This document shows positions 52,337-61,557 of a stretch of 64,000 bases of DNA, one piece after another. The DNA is from Acidobacteriota bacterium. GTDB taxonomy: Bacteria > Acidobacteriota > Blastocatellia > Pyrinomonadales > Pyrinomonadaceae. A model generated the notes under the pieces. It saw nothing but the letters and a program-made list of their open reading frames with translations, was not told the DNA's origin and ran no database searches. Where the stretch lies: positions 1 to 64,000 of the forward strand of contig JAIVJV010000009.1 in the NCBI GenBank assembly GCA_020199835.1. Direction: 5' to 3'. Position 1 is the stretch's first letter; each line of letters begins with the position of its first letter. The position numbers and the translations under genes were made by a program.

Positions 52337-52990
52337 TTACTGCTTGTTTCCGGTGGTAGTTGCGCCGGTGGCGGCAGTCGTCGTCGTCGTGCGGTTTTGG
52401 AAATCCTGCGCGTAGTCCTCGACGAATTTCTTAAAGTCGCCGTGGCCCCAGCGGGTGTAAAAGTCATACTTCTTCATCTCGGAGTAGACCTGGTCGAAGT
52501 TCCACTTGTAATGATTGAAGCGATAGACGGCGCCTAATACGCCGGTACGATGACGTCCGCCCGCGCAATGGACGAAAAATTTGCCGGTTGAAGGATCGTC
52601 AACGAGCTTCAGAAACTCTTCGACAGTTTCTGGTTTCGGGTACTTCTTCGCAATCATCGGCAGGTGCACGTAGCGCATTCCGAGTGCCTCTACCTCACGC
52701 TTTTCATATACCTCGGGATCGTCACGCAAATCAATGATTGTCGTGATACCGAGTGCCGCTAACTCTTTGTATTGTTTTTCTTTAGGCTGCGCGCCGCGGA
52801 AGAAGCGGTCGTCCATCTGACCAAAATTCTTGATAGTTACCTCGGAGACATTTGCAGTCGCGGTGGTTGCGGCGGCAGTCGTTTCTGTTTTCTGGGTGGG
52901 CTCTTGGGCTACGGTGGAAATCGAAGATGCTAAGACAAAACTCAGGACGGCAAAGAACACAAAAAGGTAGCTTCGTGTTGTACTACTCAT
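52337..52990 (-). CDS. exported dual-specificity/tyrosine phosphatase-like protein
   Basis: 217 residues. A signal peptide (FFAVLSFVLASSISTVAQ) precedes a cysteine-phosphatase domain with FRGAQPKEKQYKELAALGITTIIDLRDD and the P-loop VHCAGGRHRTGVLGAVYR (CX5R: Cys, then Arg six on). Export suggests a periplasmic target such as a phospholipid, phosphosugar or phosphoprotein. The tail is threonine/alanine-rich. It is convergent with the DUF4956 gene, with 9 nt between the stops. Confidence 0.82.
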   Translation of the reverse strand: MSSTTRSYLFVFFAVLSFVLASSISTVAQEPTQKTETTAAATTATANVSEVTIKNFGQMDDRFFRGAQPKEKQYKELAALGITTIIDLRDDPEVYEKREVEALGMRYVHLPMIAKKYPKPETVEEFLKLVDDPSTGKFFVHCAGGRHRTGVLGAVYRFNHYKWNFDQVYSEMKKYDFYTRWGHGDFKKFVEDYAQDFQNRTTTTTAATGATTTGNKQ

Positions 52991-53063
52991 TCCTACTCCT
53001 TCAATTTTTTATTGGCCGTTGGTTTGTGATTCGTCGACCACCGCGATTGGTTGCATCACCAAA

Positions 53064-55514
53064 TCACGCCGGCCGCGGGCTCGCTGCCTGCGGCATTCGC
53101 TGTGGACGCGGGCCGGTAGAGACCGGCGGAATCACTTTTTCGCCTAAAGCTTCGCGAAAAACCTGGCGCATATTATCAACAAAAACAAACCGAACGTCCT
53201 TAAAAGGCTCCTTCGGCACTTCATCCAGATCCCGTCGATTCTGCTGCGGGAGAATGATAGTTGTAACACGAGCGCGCCGCGCTGCAAGAACTTTTTCTTT
53301 TACGCCGCCAATCGGCAAAACGTTTCCGCGCAGAGTGATCTCGCCTGTCATAGCGACATCTTTTCGTACAGGCCGCGTCGAAAGTGCTGAAACCATGGCC
53401 GTTGCCAGGGTGATGCCGGCCGATGGTCCGTCTTTCGGAATTGCGCCCTCGGGAATGTGAATGTGCAGATCATAATTGCTGAAGTCTTCCTCGGCGATAT
53501 CGAGTTCTTTTGCACGCGATTTAGCGTAGGAATAAGCGGCTTGCGCCGACTCTCGCATCACGTCGCCGAGTTGTCCTGTTAAAACAAGATTGCCCTTGCC
53601 CTTCATCCGCAAAGCCTCGATGAACAGGATATCGCCGCCGACCGCGGTCCACGCGAGACCGGTGGCAACACCGATTTGGTCCTTCTTGAGGATTTCTTCG
53701 GGAATGACCTTGGGCGCGCCGAGAAACTCGTGGACGTTTTTCAACGACACGCGAATGCCGCCTTTGTGGCCTTCGGCGATCTTTCGCGCCACTTTGCGAC
53801 AAACACGGCTGATCTCCCGCTCTAGTTGTCGCAGACCCGCTTCCTGCGTGTATTGCTGGATGATCGCGATGAGTGCAGTGCGGGAGACGTGCAGATCGCG
53901 CGACGTGATTCCGTTTTCTTCCATCTGCTTTGGAATCAGGTGACGTGTAGCGATCTCGCGTTTCTCTTCTTCCGTGTAACCGGCGATGCGGATCACTTCC
54001 ATGCGGTCGCGCAGCGCCGGTTGAATCGTGTCGAGCACGTTCGCAGTGGTCATGAAGATCACGTTTGAGAGATCGAACGTCACGCCGAGATAGTTGTCGC
54101 GGAAGCTGTTGTTCTGTTCGGGGTCGAGCACCTCGAGGAGGGCTGACGACGGATCCCCGCGAAAGTCGGCGCCGACTTTGTCGATCTCGTCGAGCATAAT
54201 CAACGGATTATTCGTCCCCGCCTGTTGCACCGCTTGAATGATGCGGCCGGGCATAGCGCCGACGTAAGTGCGGCGATGACCACGGATTTCCGCTTCGTCG
54301 TGAACGCCGCCGAGCGACAGTCGCACGAATTTTCGATCCAACGCTCGCGCGATCGATCTTCCCAGCGAAGTTTTGCCGACGCCCGGTGGTCCAACGAGAC
54401 ACAGAATCGGACCTTTGGGTTTCTCTTTTAACTTCCGTACGGCGAGCGCTTCGAGAATCCGATCTTTTACTTTCTCGAGGCCGTAGTGATCTTCGTTCAG
54501 CACGCGCTCGGCTTTTTGCAATTCGAGATTGTCCACCGACGAACGCGACCACGGCAGATCTGTCATGATCTCCATCCAGTTGCGCAGTGTGGCAGTTTCG
54601 GCTGCGTCCGGATGCATGCGTTCGAGTTTCTTGAGTTGCCGCAGGGCTTCGTCCTCAGCGGGTTTCGGCATCTTGGAGGCTTCGATCTTTTCGCGAAACT
54701 GCGCAATCTCTTCGGCGAGTTCGTTTCCTTCGCCGAGCTCGCTCTGAATCGCTTTGAGTTGCTGGCGCAGGTAAAACTCACGTTGCGAACGATCGATGTC
54801 CGCGCGTGCCTGCGTGTTGATCTCCTGCTGCACGGTGAGCACTTCGATCTCTTTGTTCAGCAGATCGTTAACACGCCGCAGACGCGCGGTGGTGTCGGCG
54901 ATATCGAGCACCGATTGCGCATCTTCAACCTTTAATTCGAGATTGGAAGCGGAGAGATCTGCCAGGCGTCCCGCGTCATCGAGATTAGCGATGATGGCCA
55001 TCACTTCCGGCGAAATGTTCTTGCCGAGGTTGATCGCCTTCTCCATGGAACCGCGCACGTTGCGCACGAGGGCTTCCACTTCGAGCGAACGCTCAGGCGG
55101 TAAAACTTCCTGCATGACGCTCACGCGGGAACGTAAGTATTCGCCCGTTGCATCGACCGATTCGATGTGAGCGCGCGCCAGTCCCTGGACCAGGATGCGA
55201 ATGCGGCCATCGGGCAATTTCAGCATACGCATTATGACCGCGGCCGTACCGACCGAGTAAAGATCTTCTGCAGTCGGTTCTTCTTTATCGAGATCTTTTT
55301 GCGACGCGAGCAAAATCATCCGGTTCTCGGCGAGCGCTTCATCCACCGCTCGAATCGATTTTTCGCGGGAAACAAAGAGCGGCACGATCATGAACGGATA
55401 GATCACGATGTCGCGCAAAGGCAGCACCGGTAATTCACTCGGGATCTGTAACTGCTGATCCGTTTCAGTGGTTTCGAGGGCTTCCGTAAACTCTGCGTCT
55501 TTTACTATGGCCAT
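53064..55514 (-). CDS. lon: ATP-dependent protease Lon
   Basis: 816 residues, full length. The N-terminal LAN domain (LPVLPLRDIVIYPFMIVPLFV), a coiled-coil region, the AAA+ module with Walker A GPPGVGKT and Walker B IMLDEIDK, and the S16 protease domain with the Ser in PEGAIPKDGPSAGITLA and the lysine in GGVKEKVLAARRA. It degrades misfolded and regulatory proteins in the cytoplasm. It starts 2 nt after the Hsp20 stop, so heat-shock co-expression is likely; no HrcA or sigma32 site was identified. Confidence 0.96.
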   Translation of the reverse strand: MAIVKDAEFTEALETTETDQQLQIPSELPVLPLRDIVIYPFMIVPLFVSREKSIRAVDEALAENRMILLASQKDLDKEEPTAEDLYSVGTAAVIMRMLKLPDGRIRILVQGLARAHIESVDATGEYLRSRVSVMQEVLPPERSLEVEALVRNVRGSMEKAINLGKNISPEVMAIIANLDDAGRLADLSASNLELKVEDAQSVLDIADTTARLRRVNDLLNKEIEVLTVQQEINTQARADIDRSQREFYLRQQLKAIQSELGEGNELAEEIAQFREKIEASKMPKPAEDEALRQLKKLERMHPDAAETATLRNWMEIMTDLPWSRSSVDNLELQKAERVLNEDHYGLEKVKDRILEALAVRKLKEKPKGPILCLVGPPGVGKTSLGRSIARALDRKFVRLSLGGVHDEAEIRGHRRTYVGAMPGRIIQAVQQAGTNNPLIMLDEIDKVGADFRGDPSSALLEVLDPEQNNSFRDNYLGVTFDLSNVIFMTTANVLDTIQPALRDRMEVIRIAGYTEEEKREIATRHLIPKQMEENGITSRDLHVSRTALIAIIQQYTQEAGLRQLEREISRVCRKVARKIAEGHKGGIRVSLKNVHEFLGAPKVIPEEILKKDQIGVATGLAWTAVGGDILFIEALRMKGKGNLVLTGQLGDVMRESAQAAYSYAKSRAKELDIAEEDFSNYDLHIHIPEGAIPKDGPSAGITLATAMVSALSTRPVRKDVAMTGEITLRGNVLPIGGVKEKVLAARRARVTTIILPQQNRRDLDEVPKEPFKDVRFVFVDNMRQVFREALGEKVIPPVSTGPRPQRMPQAASPRPA

Positions 55515-55516
55515 AA

Positions 55517-55999
55517 TTAAGTTCCCTCTTGTCTATTCGCGTCCTTGACTGAAATCAACACTTCGGTGCCCCGGCGATCTTCGATCTTCGGCAGGTAGAT
55601 GTGCAGCATGCCGCCTTTCAACTCGGCGGAAGCGTCGCGCACGCAGATGGTCCACCGCAAACGCACCACGCGATTGAATTTTCCATAACTGCGTTCCGAG
55701 CAAAGATACGAAACGATCCGGCGTCGAGCGGGGCGGCGTTTCTTGTCGCCCCAGATTCTCAGCTTGGTATTCGTCAAGCCGATCTTGATTTGATCCACGT
55801 GCACGCCTGGTAGTTCAACCCGCAAAATGATCATCTTCTCCGTTTCGCAGAGGTCTACCGGCGGCGCCCACGCGCCCGAGGCAAGCGGGTTTTCCGCTTC
55901 CGTGGCTTCTTCCAAAGCGACGTAAAGACGACCCACGCGATCGCGGAGGCGCTGCAACTCAAGTCGTTCTAATCCCGTGGCTCGTACTGGTTTGATCAT
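55517..55999 (-). CDS. Hsp20/alpha-crystallin small heat-shock protein
   Basis: 160 residues. The alpha-crystallin domain spans about 50-150 (MIILRVELPGVHVDQIKIGL; FNRVVRLRWTICVRDASAELKGGMLHIYLPK). It is an ATP-independent holdase chaperone. The position between nrdR and lon in one transcript places a holdase directly with its degrading protease. The N-terminal arm (ERLELQRLRDRVGRLYVALEEA) is helical. Confidence 0.88.
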   Translation of the reverse strand: MIKPVRATGLERLELQRLRDRVGRLYVALEEATEAENPLASGAWAPPVDLCETEKMIILRVELPGVHVDQIKIGLTNTKLRIWGDKKRRPARRRIVSYLCSERSYGKFNRVVRLRWTICVRDASAELKGGMLHIYLPKIEDRRGTEVLISVKDANRQEGT

Positions 56000-56008
56000 G
56001 AGACACCC

Positions 56009-56467
56009 TCAACGTCGCTTCTGAACAAGTTGCTTAAGCTCGGTCATGAACTCCGAAACATCTTCGAATTCTAAATAAACTGAAGCGAAGCGAACATATG
56101 CGACTTTGTCGAGTTCTTTCAAGCGCCGCATGATCATCTCGCCAATCTTACTCGTAGGCCGCTCGCGCTCGGGTGATTCCTGTACATATTTTTCGATTGC
56201 ATTCACGATGCCGTCGAGTTTCGCTGATGCTACCGGCCGTTTTTCACAAGCGCGCAACAAGCCAGCCATTACTTTGTTGCGATCGAAAGTCTCGCGGCGG
56301 CCATCCTTCTTCACCACCATGTAAGGGATTTCATCGATACGTTCGTAAGACGTAAAGCGTCGCTCACAACGAAGACACTCGCGCCGCCGGCGAATGGCGT
56401 CGCCTTCGCGCGACTCACGCGAGTCGACCACTTTGTCTTCGAGGTATGCACAGAATGGACATTTCAT
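56009..56467 (-). CDS. nrdR: transcriptional repressor NrdR
   Basis: 152 residues. An N-terminal zinc ribbon ([33 protein letters not shown]; two CxxC pairs) is followed by an ATP-cone domain ([29 protein letters not shown]). NrdR represses ribonucleotide reductase genes when dATP is high, by binding paired NrdR boxes. No NrdR box or nrd gene was seen in this window. It is the second gene of the operon, 1 nt after the UPF0104 gene and 9 nt before hsp20. Confidence 0.95.
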   Translation of the reverse strand: MKCPFCAYLEDKVVDSRESREGDAIRRRRECLRCERRFTSYERIDEIPYMVVKKDGRRETFDRNKVMAGLLRACEKRPVASAKLDGIVNAIEKYVQESPERERPTSKIGEMIMRRLKELDKVAYVRFASVYLEFEDVSEFMTELKQLVQKRR

Positions 56468-56468
56468 G

Positions 56469-57533
56469 TTAACCCTCCGCGCTTGCAGGCGAGATCAACG
56501 TTCGTAATCTGGAAATGCTCAAATCGCCGCGTATAAAATAAAAAAGTCCAAATAAAACTGCTGGTCCAAAGTCAACGAGGTGCAAAACGATCGAGAGCGC
56601 CGCCGCTGTCTCTTTCCTGACGCCGAGAAACAACAGGCCGGCTGCGGTGGCGGCGTGAAAGGCTCCGGCGGCGCCGCCGGGCGTTGGCACGAGTGATCCG
56701 AGCAACGACCAACCGAGCACGAAGATGGTTTCCGCCATGCCGACGTCGAGATGAAAAGCACGCAACACGAGCAGGTTCGCGCTCGCGATACCAAGCCAAA
56801 GCAACGCGGTCCAACCGACTGTCTGCGCCAGTTCCCGCGCGTTAACCAACACACGCAACCCGCTCGACAGTTGCTCGAGAATACCGGTGACGAGTTTTGC
56901 CAATCGCTGCGGAAAAAAACTCCAGCGCGCAAAGAGCCGGTTCAGAGCATCGAGTAGCTTCGTAGAGTTTTTTCTGAACCAGATCAAAAACGCGAGACCG
57001 ACGACGGTCGCCGCCAACAACCCGAAACCGACGAGGCGAACGCGGCTGAACGAGACTTCGAGCGCGAGGGGCGGCTTAAACCAGATCAAGTTGACGGCGA
57101 ACACGAGCGCGACGGCCACGAAGTCGTAAATGCGCTCGATGAGAATCGTAACGAGCGCCGCGCTTGGCCTGACGCGCGGATCGCGCATCGGCAGGACAAC
57201 CGGTCTGACCACTTCTCCGGCGCGGCCGATCAAAAACACGGCGCCGAAACCGATAGTCGTGGCGACGAATAGATCACTGAGACGGGCTCTTCCGAGTGGT
57301 TTGAGCAGTGCTCCCCAACGGAACGCCCGCGCGACATACGCGAGGCAAATTATCAAAATGGCGACAGTGAGCAGGAACGGATCGGCGGTGCTCAACGCGC
57401 GGCGAACCTCGACCCAGTCGAGATTACGCCCAAACCACCAAAGCAGCGCCGCTGCCAGCAGGCAGAGCGCTGCAAACTCGATGTATTTGCGATAGCCTTT
57501 GGCTTTCAACTCCGGTGCGAGCGACCACAACAT
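56469..57533 (-). CDS. UPF0104/lysylphosphatidylglycerol synthase TM-region family protein
   Basis: 354 residues with about eight hydrophobic segments ([80 protein letters not shown]). The RAGEVVRP and [12 protein letters not shown] motifs are typical of the AglD/MprF-type membrane domain (PF03706), implicated in transfer or flipping of lipid-linked groups. The enzymatic C-terminal domain of MprF is absent. It is first in the operon with nrdR, hsp20 and lon, and divergent from an ECF sigma gene. Confidence 0.82.
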   Translation of the reverse strand: MLWSLAPELKAKGYRKYIEFAALCLLAAALLWWFGRNLDWVEVRRALSTADPFLLTVAILIICLAYVARAFRWGALLKPLGRARLSDLFVATTIGFGAVFLIGRAGEVVRPVVLPMRDPRVRPSAALVTILIERIYDFVAVALVFAVNLIWFKPPLALEVSFSRVRLVGFGLLAATVVGLAFLIWFRKNSTKLLDALNRLFARWSFFPQRLAKLVTGILEQLSSGLRVLVNARELAQTVGWTALLWLGIASANLLVLRAFHLDVGMAETIFVLGWSLLGSLVPTPGGAAGAFHAATAAGLLFLGVRKETAAALSIVLHLVDFGPAVLFGLFYFIRGDLSISRLRTLISPASAEG

Positions 57534-57633
57534 GTTGGGCCGGTGCGAGAGCCTACTACACCGCGCGAGCTACGGCAAGAAATCCCTGTCCACGGCTGTT
57601 CGGGCGCGGGCTTTTCGATTACAGTTACCTGCG

Positions 57634-57659
57634 GGAACTTTAATTTGGCGCCTGTCGTA
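57634..57659 (+). promoter_or_regulatory. candidate ECF-type promoter for the downstream sigma gene
   Basis: GGAAC (57634-57638) is followed after exactly 17 nt by CGTA (57656-57659), the form of many ECF-recognised promoters. It lies 66 nt upstream of the sigma factor start, so autoregulation is likely. Confidence 0.5.
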
Positions 57660-57725
57660 AACGGCACATGTCACTGGTTCGCGACCTCTGACGTTTCCGG
57701 AGCACAGGTACCTGGAGAAGATACG

Positions 57726-58328
57726 GTGGGGGCTGTTAAAGCTTTGGCGGTTAGCGAAGGAGCCGAGCTGGTTCGCAGGTGTCGCGCGGGCGACGGCGCG
57801 GCGTGGGAAATAATCGTGCAAACGTATTCCCGCCGCATTTATAATCTCGCCTACCGATTTACCTCCCGTGCGGACACTGCAGAAGACCTGACGCAGGAAG
57901 TTTTCGTCAGGGTCTATCGTTCTTTGGATCAATACGACCCGAAGCAGGGCGACCTGCAAAACTGGTTGATGCGTCTGGCGCGTAATCTGATCATCGACGA
58001 TTACCGGAAACGCCAGCGCACACCACATGATAACCAGGCCGACGATCTCGCCGACCACAGTTATCACCTGCACACGCGTACCAACTCGGTGCAGACGGAG
58101 ATGGAACGCCGCGAACTCGGCGCGCAGGTCCAGGCCGGAATCGACAAACTGTCGCCTGATCTGCGTACGTGCGTGATCCTGAGAGACATCGAAGAGTTGA
58201 GCTATCAGGAGATCGTTGATCTTTTGAGAATTCCGGAAGGGACGGTTAAGTCCCGCATCAACCGGGGCCGGATCGAACTCGCAAAGATTCTCCGGCGGAT
58301 GAAAGTCGTGGCAATGAGCGAAGTGTGA
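57726..58328 (+). CDS. ECF RNA polymerase sigma factor
   Basis: About 200 residues. Region 2: AAWEIIVQTYSRRIYNLAYRFT, DTAEDLTQEVFVRVYRSL, NWLMRLARNLIIDDYRKRQ. Region 4: DKLSPDLRTCVILRDIEELSYQEIVDLLRIPEGTVKSRINRGRIELAKIL. Start GTG at 57726 is chosen because GGAG sits 8 nt upstream; the open frame extends back to 57543, but that part lacks sigma homology and would cover the predicted promoter. The anti-sigma gene follows after 46 nt. Confidence 0.88.
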   Translation: MGAVKALAVSEGAELVRRCRAGDGAAWEIIVQTYSRRIYNLAYRFTSRADTAEDLTQEVFVRVYRSLDQYDPKQGDLQNWLMRLARNLIIDDYRKRQRTPHDNQADDLADHSYHLHTRTNSVQTEMERRELGAQVQAGIDKLSPDLRTCVILRDIEELSYQEIVDLLRIPEGTVKSRINRGRIELAKILRRMKVVAMSEV

Positions 58329-58374
58329 ACAAGGGGACGGAAGTAAACAGAAGCGGCAGGAAAGCGAAACATAA

Positions 58375-59181
58375 ATGCTTTGTGTGGATTTTGAAACCTT
58401 ATTGACCGATTACCTTGAGGGCGTAACCGGTTTTGAAACCAATCGGCAAATGGCGGAACACGCGATGAAGTGTCCCATCTGCCATGAAACTTTGTCGGCA
58501 GTCAAAAGCAGTGTAGCGGCTTGCCGAATCGCCAGTGTGCCTGAGCCCTCCAGAGATCTAGACGCACGCATTCTTCAAAAAACAACCCCGCAAACAGCGA
58601 TGACCTGCGAAGAGTTTGAGGAGTTCCTGACGGACTACCTCGACGGCTTCCTGCCCGCTAATCTTTATCATCGTTGGGAACGTCATGCGGCCGTTTGCGC
58701 ACGCTGCACGGAACTGCCGGGCGAAGTGGTCCGCTCCATCGGTGCCTGCTACACGTACATTTCCGAAGAAAAACCATTACCCGTAGGTTTGCACGAAAGA
58801 ATCCTGCAAGCCACTCTGGGCACCGCCACCCCGCAGGAGATCAAAGCTCCCTGGACAGCGCGCGCAGCTTCACGTTTCCGTCTATGGCTGGATCCAATCA
58901 TCTCGCCGCAGCTCGTCAGCGTCGCCACGATGATTCTGGTCGCGGTGCTGGTTCTTACCAACACCGTTTCGGCTGATGGATCGATCAGCGGCGTTTACGA
59001 CGCCGGACTCGCACTCGCCGAACGAACCGGTGCGCAGTCGCAGATGCTGCAACAACAGATGAACCTGGAGCAAAGCACGCCACCGCCTGCCCCGCCGCCG
59101 CAAAAGCAAAACAACGATCAGAACAAGGAGTCGTCCAATGGCGGTGGACGACCGGAATCGAACGGGCATAAGGGCCGGTAA
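58375..59181 (+). CDS. anti-sigma factor with duplicated zf-HC2 domain
   Basis: 268 residues. Two zinc-finger anti-sigma units in tandem: MLCVDFETLLTDYLEG...AEHAMKCPICHE (residues 1-40) and MTCEEFEEFLTDYLDG...ERHAAVCARCTE (about 78-117). Each keeps the Cys...HxxxCxxC ligands. One TM helix follows (LVSVATMILVAVLVLTNTVSA, about 180-200), then a proline/glutamine-rich periplasmic tail. Two finger units in one anti-sigma factor are unusual and may let it hold two sigma molecules or give tighter control. Its 3' end overlaps the longer frame of the next gene. Confidence 0.85.
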   Translation: MLCVDFETLLTDYLEGVTGFETNRQMAEHAMKCPICHETLSAVKSSVAACRIASVPEPSRDLDARILQKTTPQTAMTCEEFEEFLTDYLDGFLPANLYHRWERHAAVCARCTELPGEVVRSIGACYTYISEEKPLPVGLHERILQATLGTATPQEIKAPWTARAASRFRLWLDPIISPQLVSVATMILVAVLVLTNTVSADGSISGVYDAGLALAERTGAQSQMLQQQMNLEQSTPPPAPPPQKQNNDQNKESSNGGGRPESNGHKGR

Positions 59182-59191
59182 GGAAATAGAG

Positions 59192-59959
59192 ATGATGTAC
59201 TGCAGCTACCATGCAAAGAATCCCGCGGTGGTTCAGTGCAATCAATGTGCACGGTGGTTGTGTCCGGCCTGCGATCATCGCGTGCGCGGATTTCCGTTTT
59301 GCCAGGATTGCATCGTCGCCGGAGTGGAGTTGCTGCGGCATTCGCACGCCAGTCCGTCGCATATTCTGCGTCGCAAGAGTTCGCCGTTTGTAGCGACGCT
59401 GCTTTCGTTCGTGCCAGGACTCGGCGCCGCCTACAACGGACAAACATCGAAAGCCATTGTCCACTTTGCGATCTTTGCCAGTTTCTTTCAGATGGCCGTG
59501 GTCACACAGGGAATGCACTTCTTCATTCTCGGCGTGATCGGCACCTGGTTATTTGCCGCGGTTGATGCTTGCAGAACTGCGCAGTTGATGCGGGCGGGCT
59601 TGAGTCCCGACGCGGAAGACGACGTAATAGCACGGCGTCTTTACGGCAACCCACTCGCGTGGGGCACGACATTGATCATCATCGGCACCCTTTTCCTGCT
59701 GCACACGTTGTTGAGAGTGACGCTGCCCATCAAGGAACTTCTGCCTGTAGCACTCGTGGCGCTAGGCGCTTACATGCTGTTTGACTACATTCGCCGCAGC
59801 AAGTCGTCGGATCGGATCGTGCGTTTCGATTCGCGGCGTCCCCCACCGTCGGTCGTTGCCGGCACGCGACCGGTTGATGCAGCCACTTTTCGCACCGGTG
59901 AAACTACTCAGTTCGCGCGCAAGGATGTGACTCCTCTGCCGTTCGAACGGAGGTCGTAA
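59192..59959 (+). CDS. membrane protein with B-box-like zinc finger
   Basis: About 255 residues. The N-terminal MMYCSYHAKNPAVVQCNQCARWLCPACDHRV...FCQDC is a B-box-type zinc ribbon. A TM region follows (PFVATLLSFVPGLGAAYNGQ then two to three helices), with two more TM helices near 160-200 (GTTLIIIGTLFLLHTLL; ELLPVALVALGAYMLFDYI). The tail is charged and probably cytoplasmic. Such proteins are frequent in Acidobacteriota next to sigma/anti-sigma genes; the function is unknown. AGGAA precedes ATG 59192; an adjacent ATG at 59195 is equivalent. Confidence 0.7.
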   Translation: MMYCSYHAKNPAVVQCNQCARWLCPACDHRVRGFPFCQDCIVAGVELLRHSHASPSHILRRKSSPFVATLLSFVPGLGAAYNGQTSKAIVHFAIFASFFQMAVVTQGMHFFILGVIGTWLFAAVDACRTAQLMRAGLSPDAEDDVIARRLYGNPLAWGTTLIIIGTLFLLHTLLRVTLPIKELLPVALVALGAYMLFDYIRRSKSSDRIVRFDSRRPPPSVVAGTRPVDAATFRTGETTQFARKDVTPLPFERRS

Positions 59960-59996
59960 TAATAACTGGTCTGGTAATAATAACGGGGTAACGGAC

Positions 59997-60215
59997 ATGT
60001 CCGGCTTAGTAAAAGTATTTGGCGGTCTTGGTGGCATCGTGGCGCTGATTCTGTTGGTCGTCACGCTGCTGAAGCAGTTGATCGGTCTCGTCGTATTTCT
60101 GCTGGCGCTGTTAAAGATCGCGATCGTCGTTATCTTCGTCGCCGTCATGGTGATGATCGTGCTGGCGATTTTCCGCGATCGGGCGCAGAGGCGGCGCGAC
60201 GTGGACGAACTCTAA
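59997..60215 (+). CDS. small hydrophobic membrane protein
   Basis: 72 residues. Almost entirely hydrophobic (GGIVALILLVVTLLKQLIGLVVFLLALLKIAIVVIFVAVMVMIVLAIF), forming two TM helices, with a basic DRAQRRRDVDEL tail in the cytoplasm. No family assignment. It sits 37 nt after the B-box gene and probably belongs to that transcript. Confidence 0.6.
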   Translation: MSGLVKVFGGLGGIVALILLVVTLLKQLIGLVVFLLALLKIAIVVIFVAVMVMIVLAIFRDRAQRRRDVDEL

Positions 60216-60473
60216 ACGTCACGAATTATTTTCAGCAAAGTTGCATCTCCTCACAGCCATGTGATAGGGTCAGGGCTTCTTGCAGGCACCGGCCGGATGG
60301 ATTTCACCTCGGAGGGACCTTGAGGTTTTCAATCCACCCGCTGCAATCTTCAAGCAGGTAATAAGAAAAACTTTTCCCCGGAATTCGCGCAATTCGCTTT
60401 TGGCGGGTTTGTGCCTTTTCGTTGCTGTCGTAGCCCCGACCAAAACCGCGACGGCAACAGGAGTTGCCCAACA
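60216..60473 (+). promoter_or_regulatory. structured leader of the M23 peptidase gene
   Basis: 258 nt without a credible gene. It contains a nested fold: TTGCAG (60280-60285) with CTGCAA (60341-60346), GGATGGATT (60295-60303) with AATCCACCC (60331-60339, one mismatch), and ACCTC (60306-60310) with GAGGT (60322-60326). This is more structure than expected by chance, without a T-tract, so a riboswitch-like or protein-bound leader is possible. It does not match a riboswitch class I know. Confidence 0.4.
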
Positions 60474-61319
60474 ATGGCCAGAGACGACCGGTTTTACGCT
60501 TTTATAATCGCCCACACCACCCGTTCCAAGGCTCGCGTTCAAAGAATCCGTGTTGAAAAGAAAGTGGTGACGATATTTTTTGTCGCCGCTGCGCTGATAA
60601 CAGTCGGCCTGTGTTACGGGCTTTACGGACTGACTCAGCACGCCGCGCATTTGCGCACGGAATTTGAAAATCAGCGCCTGCGCGCCGAAAACGAACGCCA
60701 GCGAATCGAACTCGAAAAACTCAACAACCGCGTAGAGAAAGTCGAAGACACGTCCCGCAAACTTGCGGAGAAATCAGGCGTCGTTGACCAGGGACCACTG
60801 CCCGGCCGTGGCGGTCCGGCGCTGCCGTTGGACGAAATGGGACTTGCAACGCTCACGGCCAAGATGGGCCGGCTCGAAGAAGACCTGAAGTCATACGAAG
60901 CAGTGTTGCGTGAACGCGGTTACACGCCCACGATTTGGCCCGTCAACGGAAAGCTCGAGGGCGGATTCGGTGGACGCCGCAATCCGTTTGGCGGTCTGGG
61001 CTGGGAGTTTCACTCAGGACAGGACATCGAAGCTGACTCGGGCGCGCCCGTAGTTTCGGGCGCGAGCGGACGCGTGACTTTTGTTGGCTGGCAGAATGGC
61101 TACGGCCAGTTGGTCGTCGTCGACCACGGCGGTGGTCTAACTACGCGTTACGGCCATCTTGCGCACATCGACGTTGACGCCGAGCAGATGGTTTCTCGCG
61201 GACAATTGCTCGGAAAGGTGGGTTCAACGGGCCGTTCGACTGGACCGCACCTGCACTACGAAGTGAGAATCAACGATCAGGCTGTAAACCCGCTGCCGTA
61301 CCTGTTACAGATGAAATAA
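60474..61319 (+). CDS. M23-family peptidoglycan endopeptidase
   Basis: 281 residues. A short cytoplasmic start, one TM (VVTIFFVAAALITVGLCYGLYG), a coiled coil (LRTEFENQRLRAENERQRIELEKL), then the LytM/M23 domain with WEFHSGQDIEADSGAPV (HxxxD zinc ligands) and GPHLHYEVRIND (HxH). It is a type II membrane-anchored peptidoglycan hydrolase or EnvC-like regulator; since the metal ligands are all present, activity is likely. ATG 60474 has AGGAG 10 nt upstream. A structured leader precedes it. Confidence 0.87.
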   Translation: MARDDRFYAFIIAHTTRSKARVQRIRVEKKVVTIFFVAAALITVGLCYGLYGLTQHAAHLRTEFENQRLRAENERQRIELEKLNNRVEKVEDTSRKLAEKSGVVDQGPLPGRGGPALPLDEMGLATLTAKMGRLEEDLKSYEAVLRERGYTPTIWPVNGKLEGGFGGRRNPFGGLGWEFHSGQDIEADSGAPVVSGASGRVTFVGWQNGYGQLVVVDHGGGLTTRYGHLAHIDVDAEQMVSRGQLLGKVGSTGRSTGPHLHYEVRINDQAVNPLPYLLQMK

Positions 61320-61386
61320 AACAGGGTAGTGCCGTTAACTTGAGCTTTTACCTTAACTTAGCTTTACGTCCGCCTAAACTTCATGC

Positions 61387-61415
61387 TTGACAGGTTAAAT
61401 GGATTCGCTTAGTAT
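61387..61415 (+). promoter_or_regulatory. sigma70 promoter upstream of cspA
   Basis: TTGACA (61387-61392) is followed after 17 nt by TAGTAT (61410-61415). The -35 is perfect, the -10 matches 4 of 6, and the spacer is ideal. Transcription would start near 61422, giving a ~265-nt leader before cspA or a short RNA ending at the 61557 terminator. Confidence 0.7.
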
Positions 61416-61421
61416 GCGCCG

Positions 61422-61557
61422 TCGTTTCGATGCCGGGTGCAGTTCCAGCCCGCATTCCCGATAAAAAGTTTTACGTCAATGAGTTTTTCTAGTTCTGCCC
61501 CCGTAAGTGTGTGCATGCTGAAATAGCGCCCCCAGCGCTTTTCATCATGCATTTTTT
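61422..61557 (+). ncRNA. candidate small RNA or cspA leader attenuator
   Basis: The segment between the sigma70 promoter and a strong terminator is ~136 nt. It has a 7-bp hairpin (ATGC[C]GGG 61430-61437 with CCCGCAT 61449-61455). It could be a stand-alone sRNA or the premature-termination product of the cspA mRNA. It matches no RNA family that I recognise. Confidence 0.4.
61513..61557 (+). terminator. strong intrinsic terminator in the cspA leader
   Basis: GCATGCTGAAA (61513-61523) pairs with TTTCATCATGC (61540-61550) with one mismatch, continued after a bulged T by AGCGC/GCGCT (61525-61529 and 61535-61539) and a CCCCA loop. A run of six T (61552-61557) follows. It lies between the promoter and cspA, so cspA needs read-through or another promoter. 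Confidence 0.8.

Noticed and set aside
61422..61557. Candidate RNA considered as 6S, SRP RNA or tmRNA
   Set aside because: None of the conserved loops or the tRNA-like ends of those families is visible.
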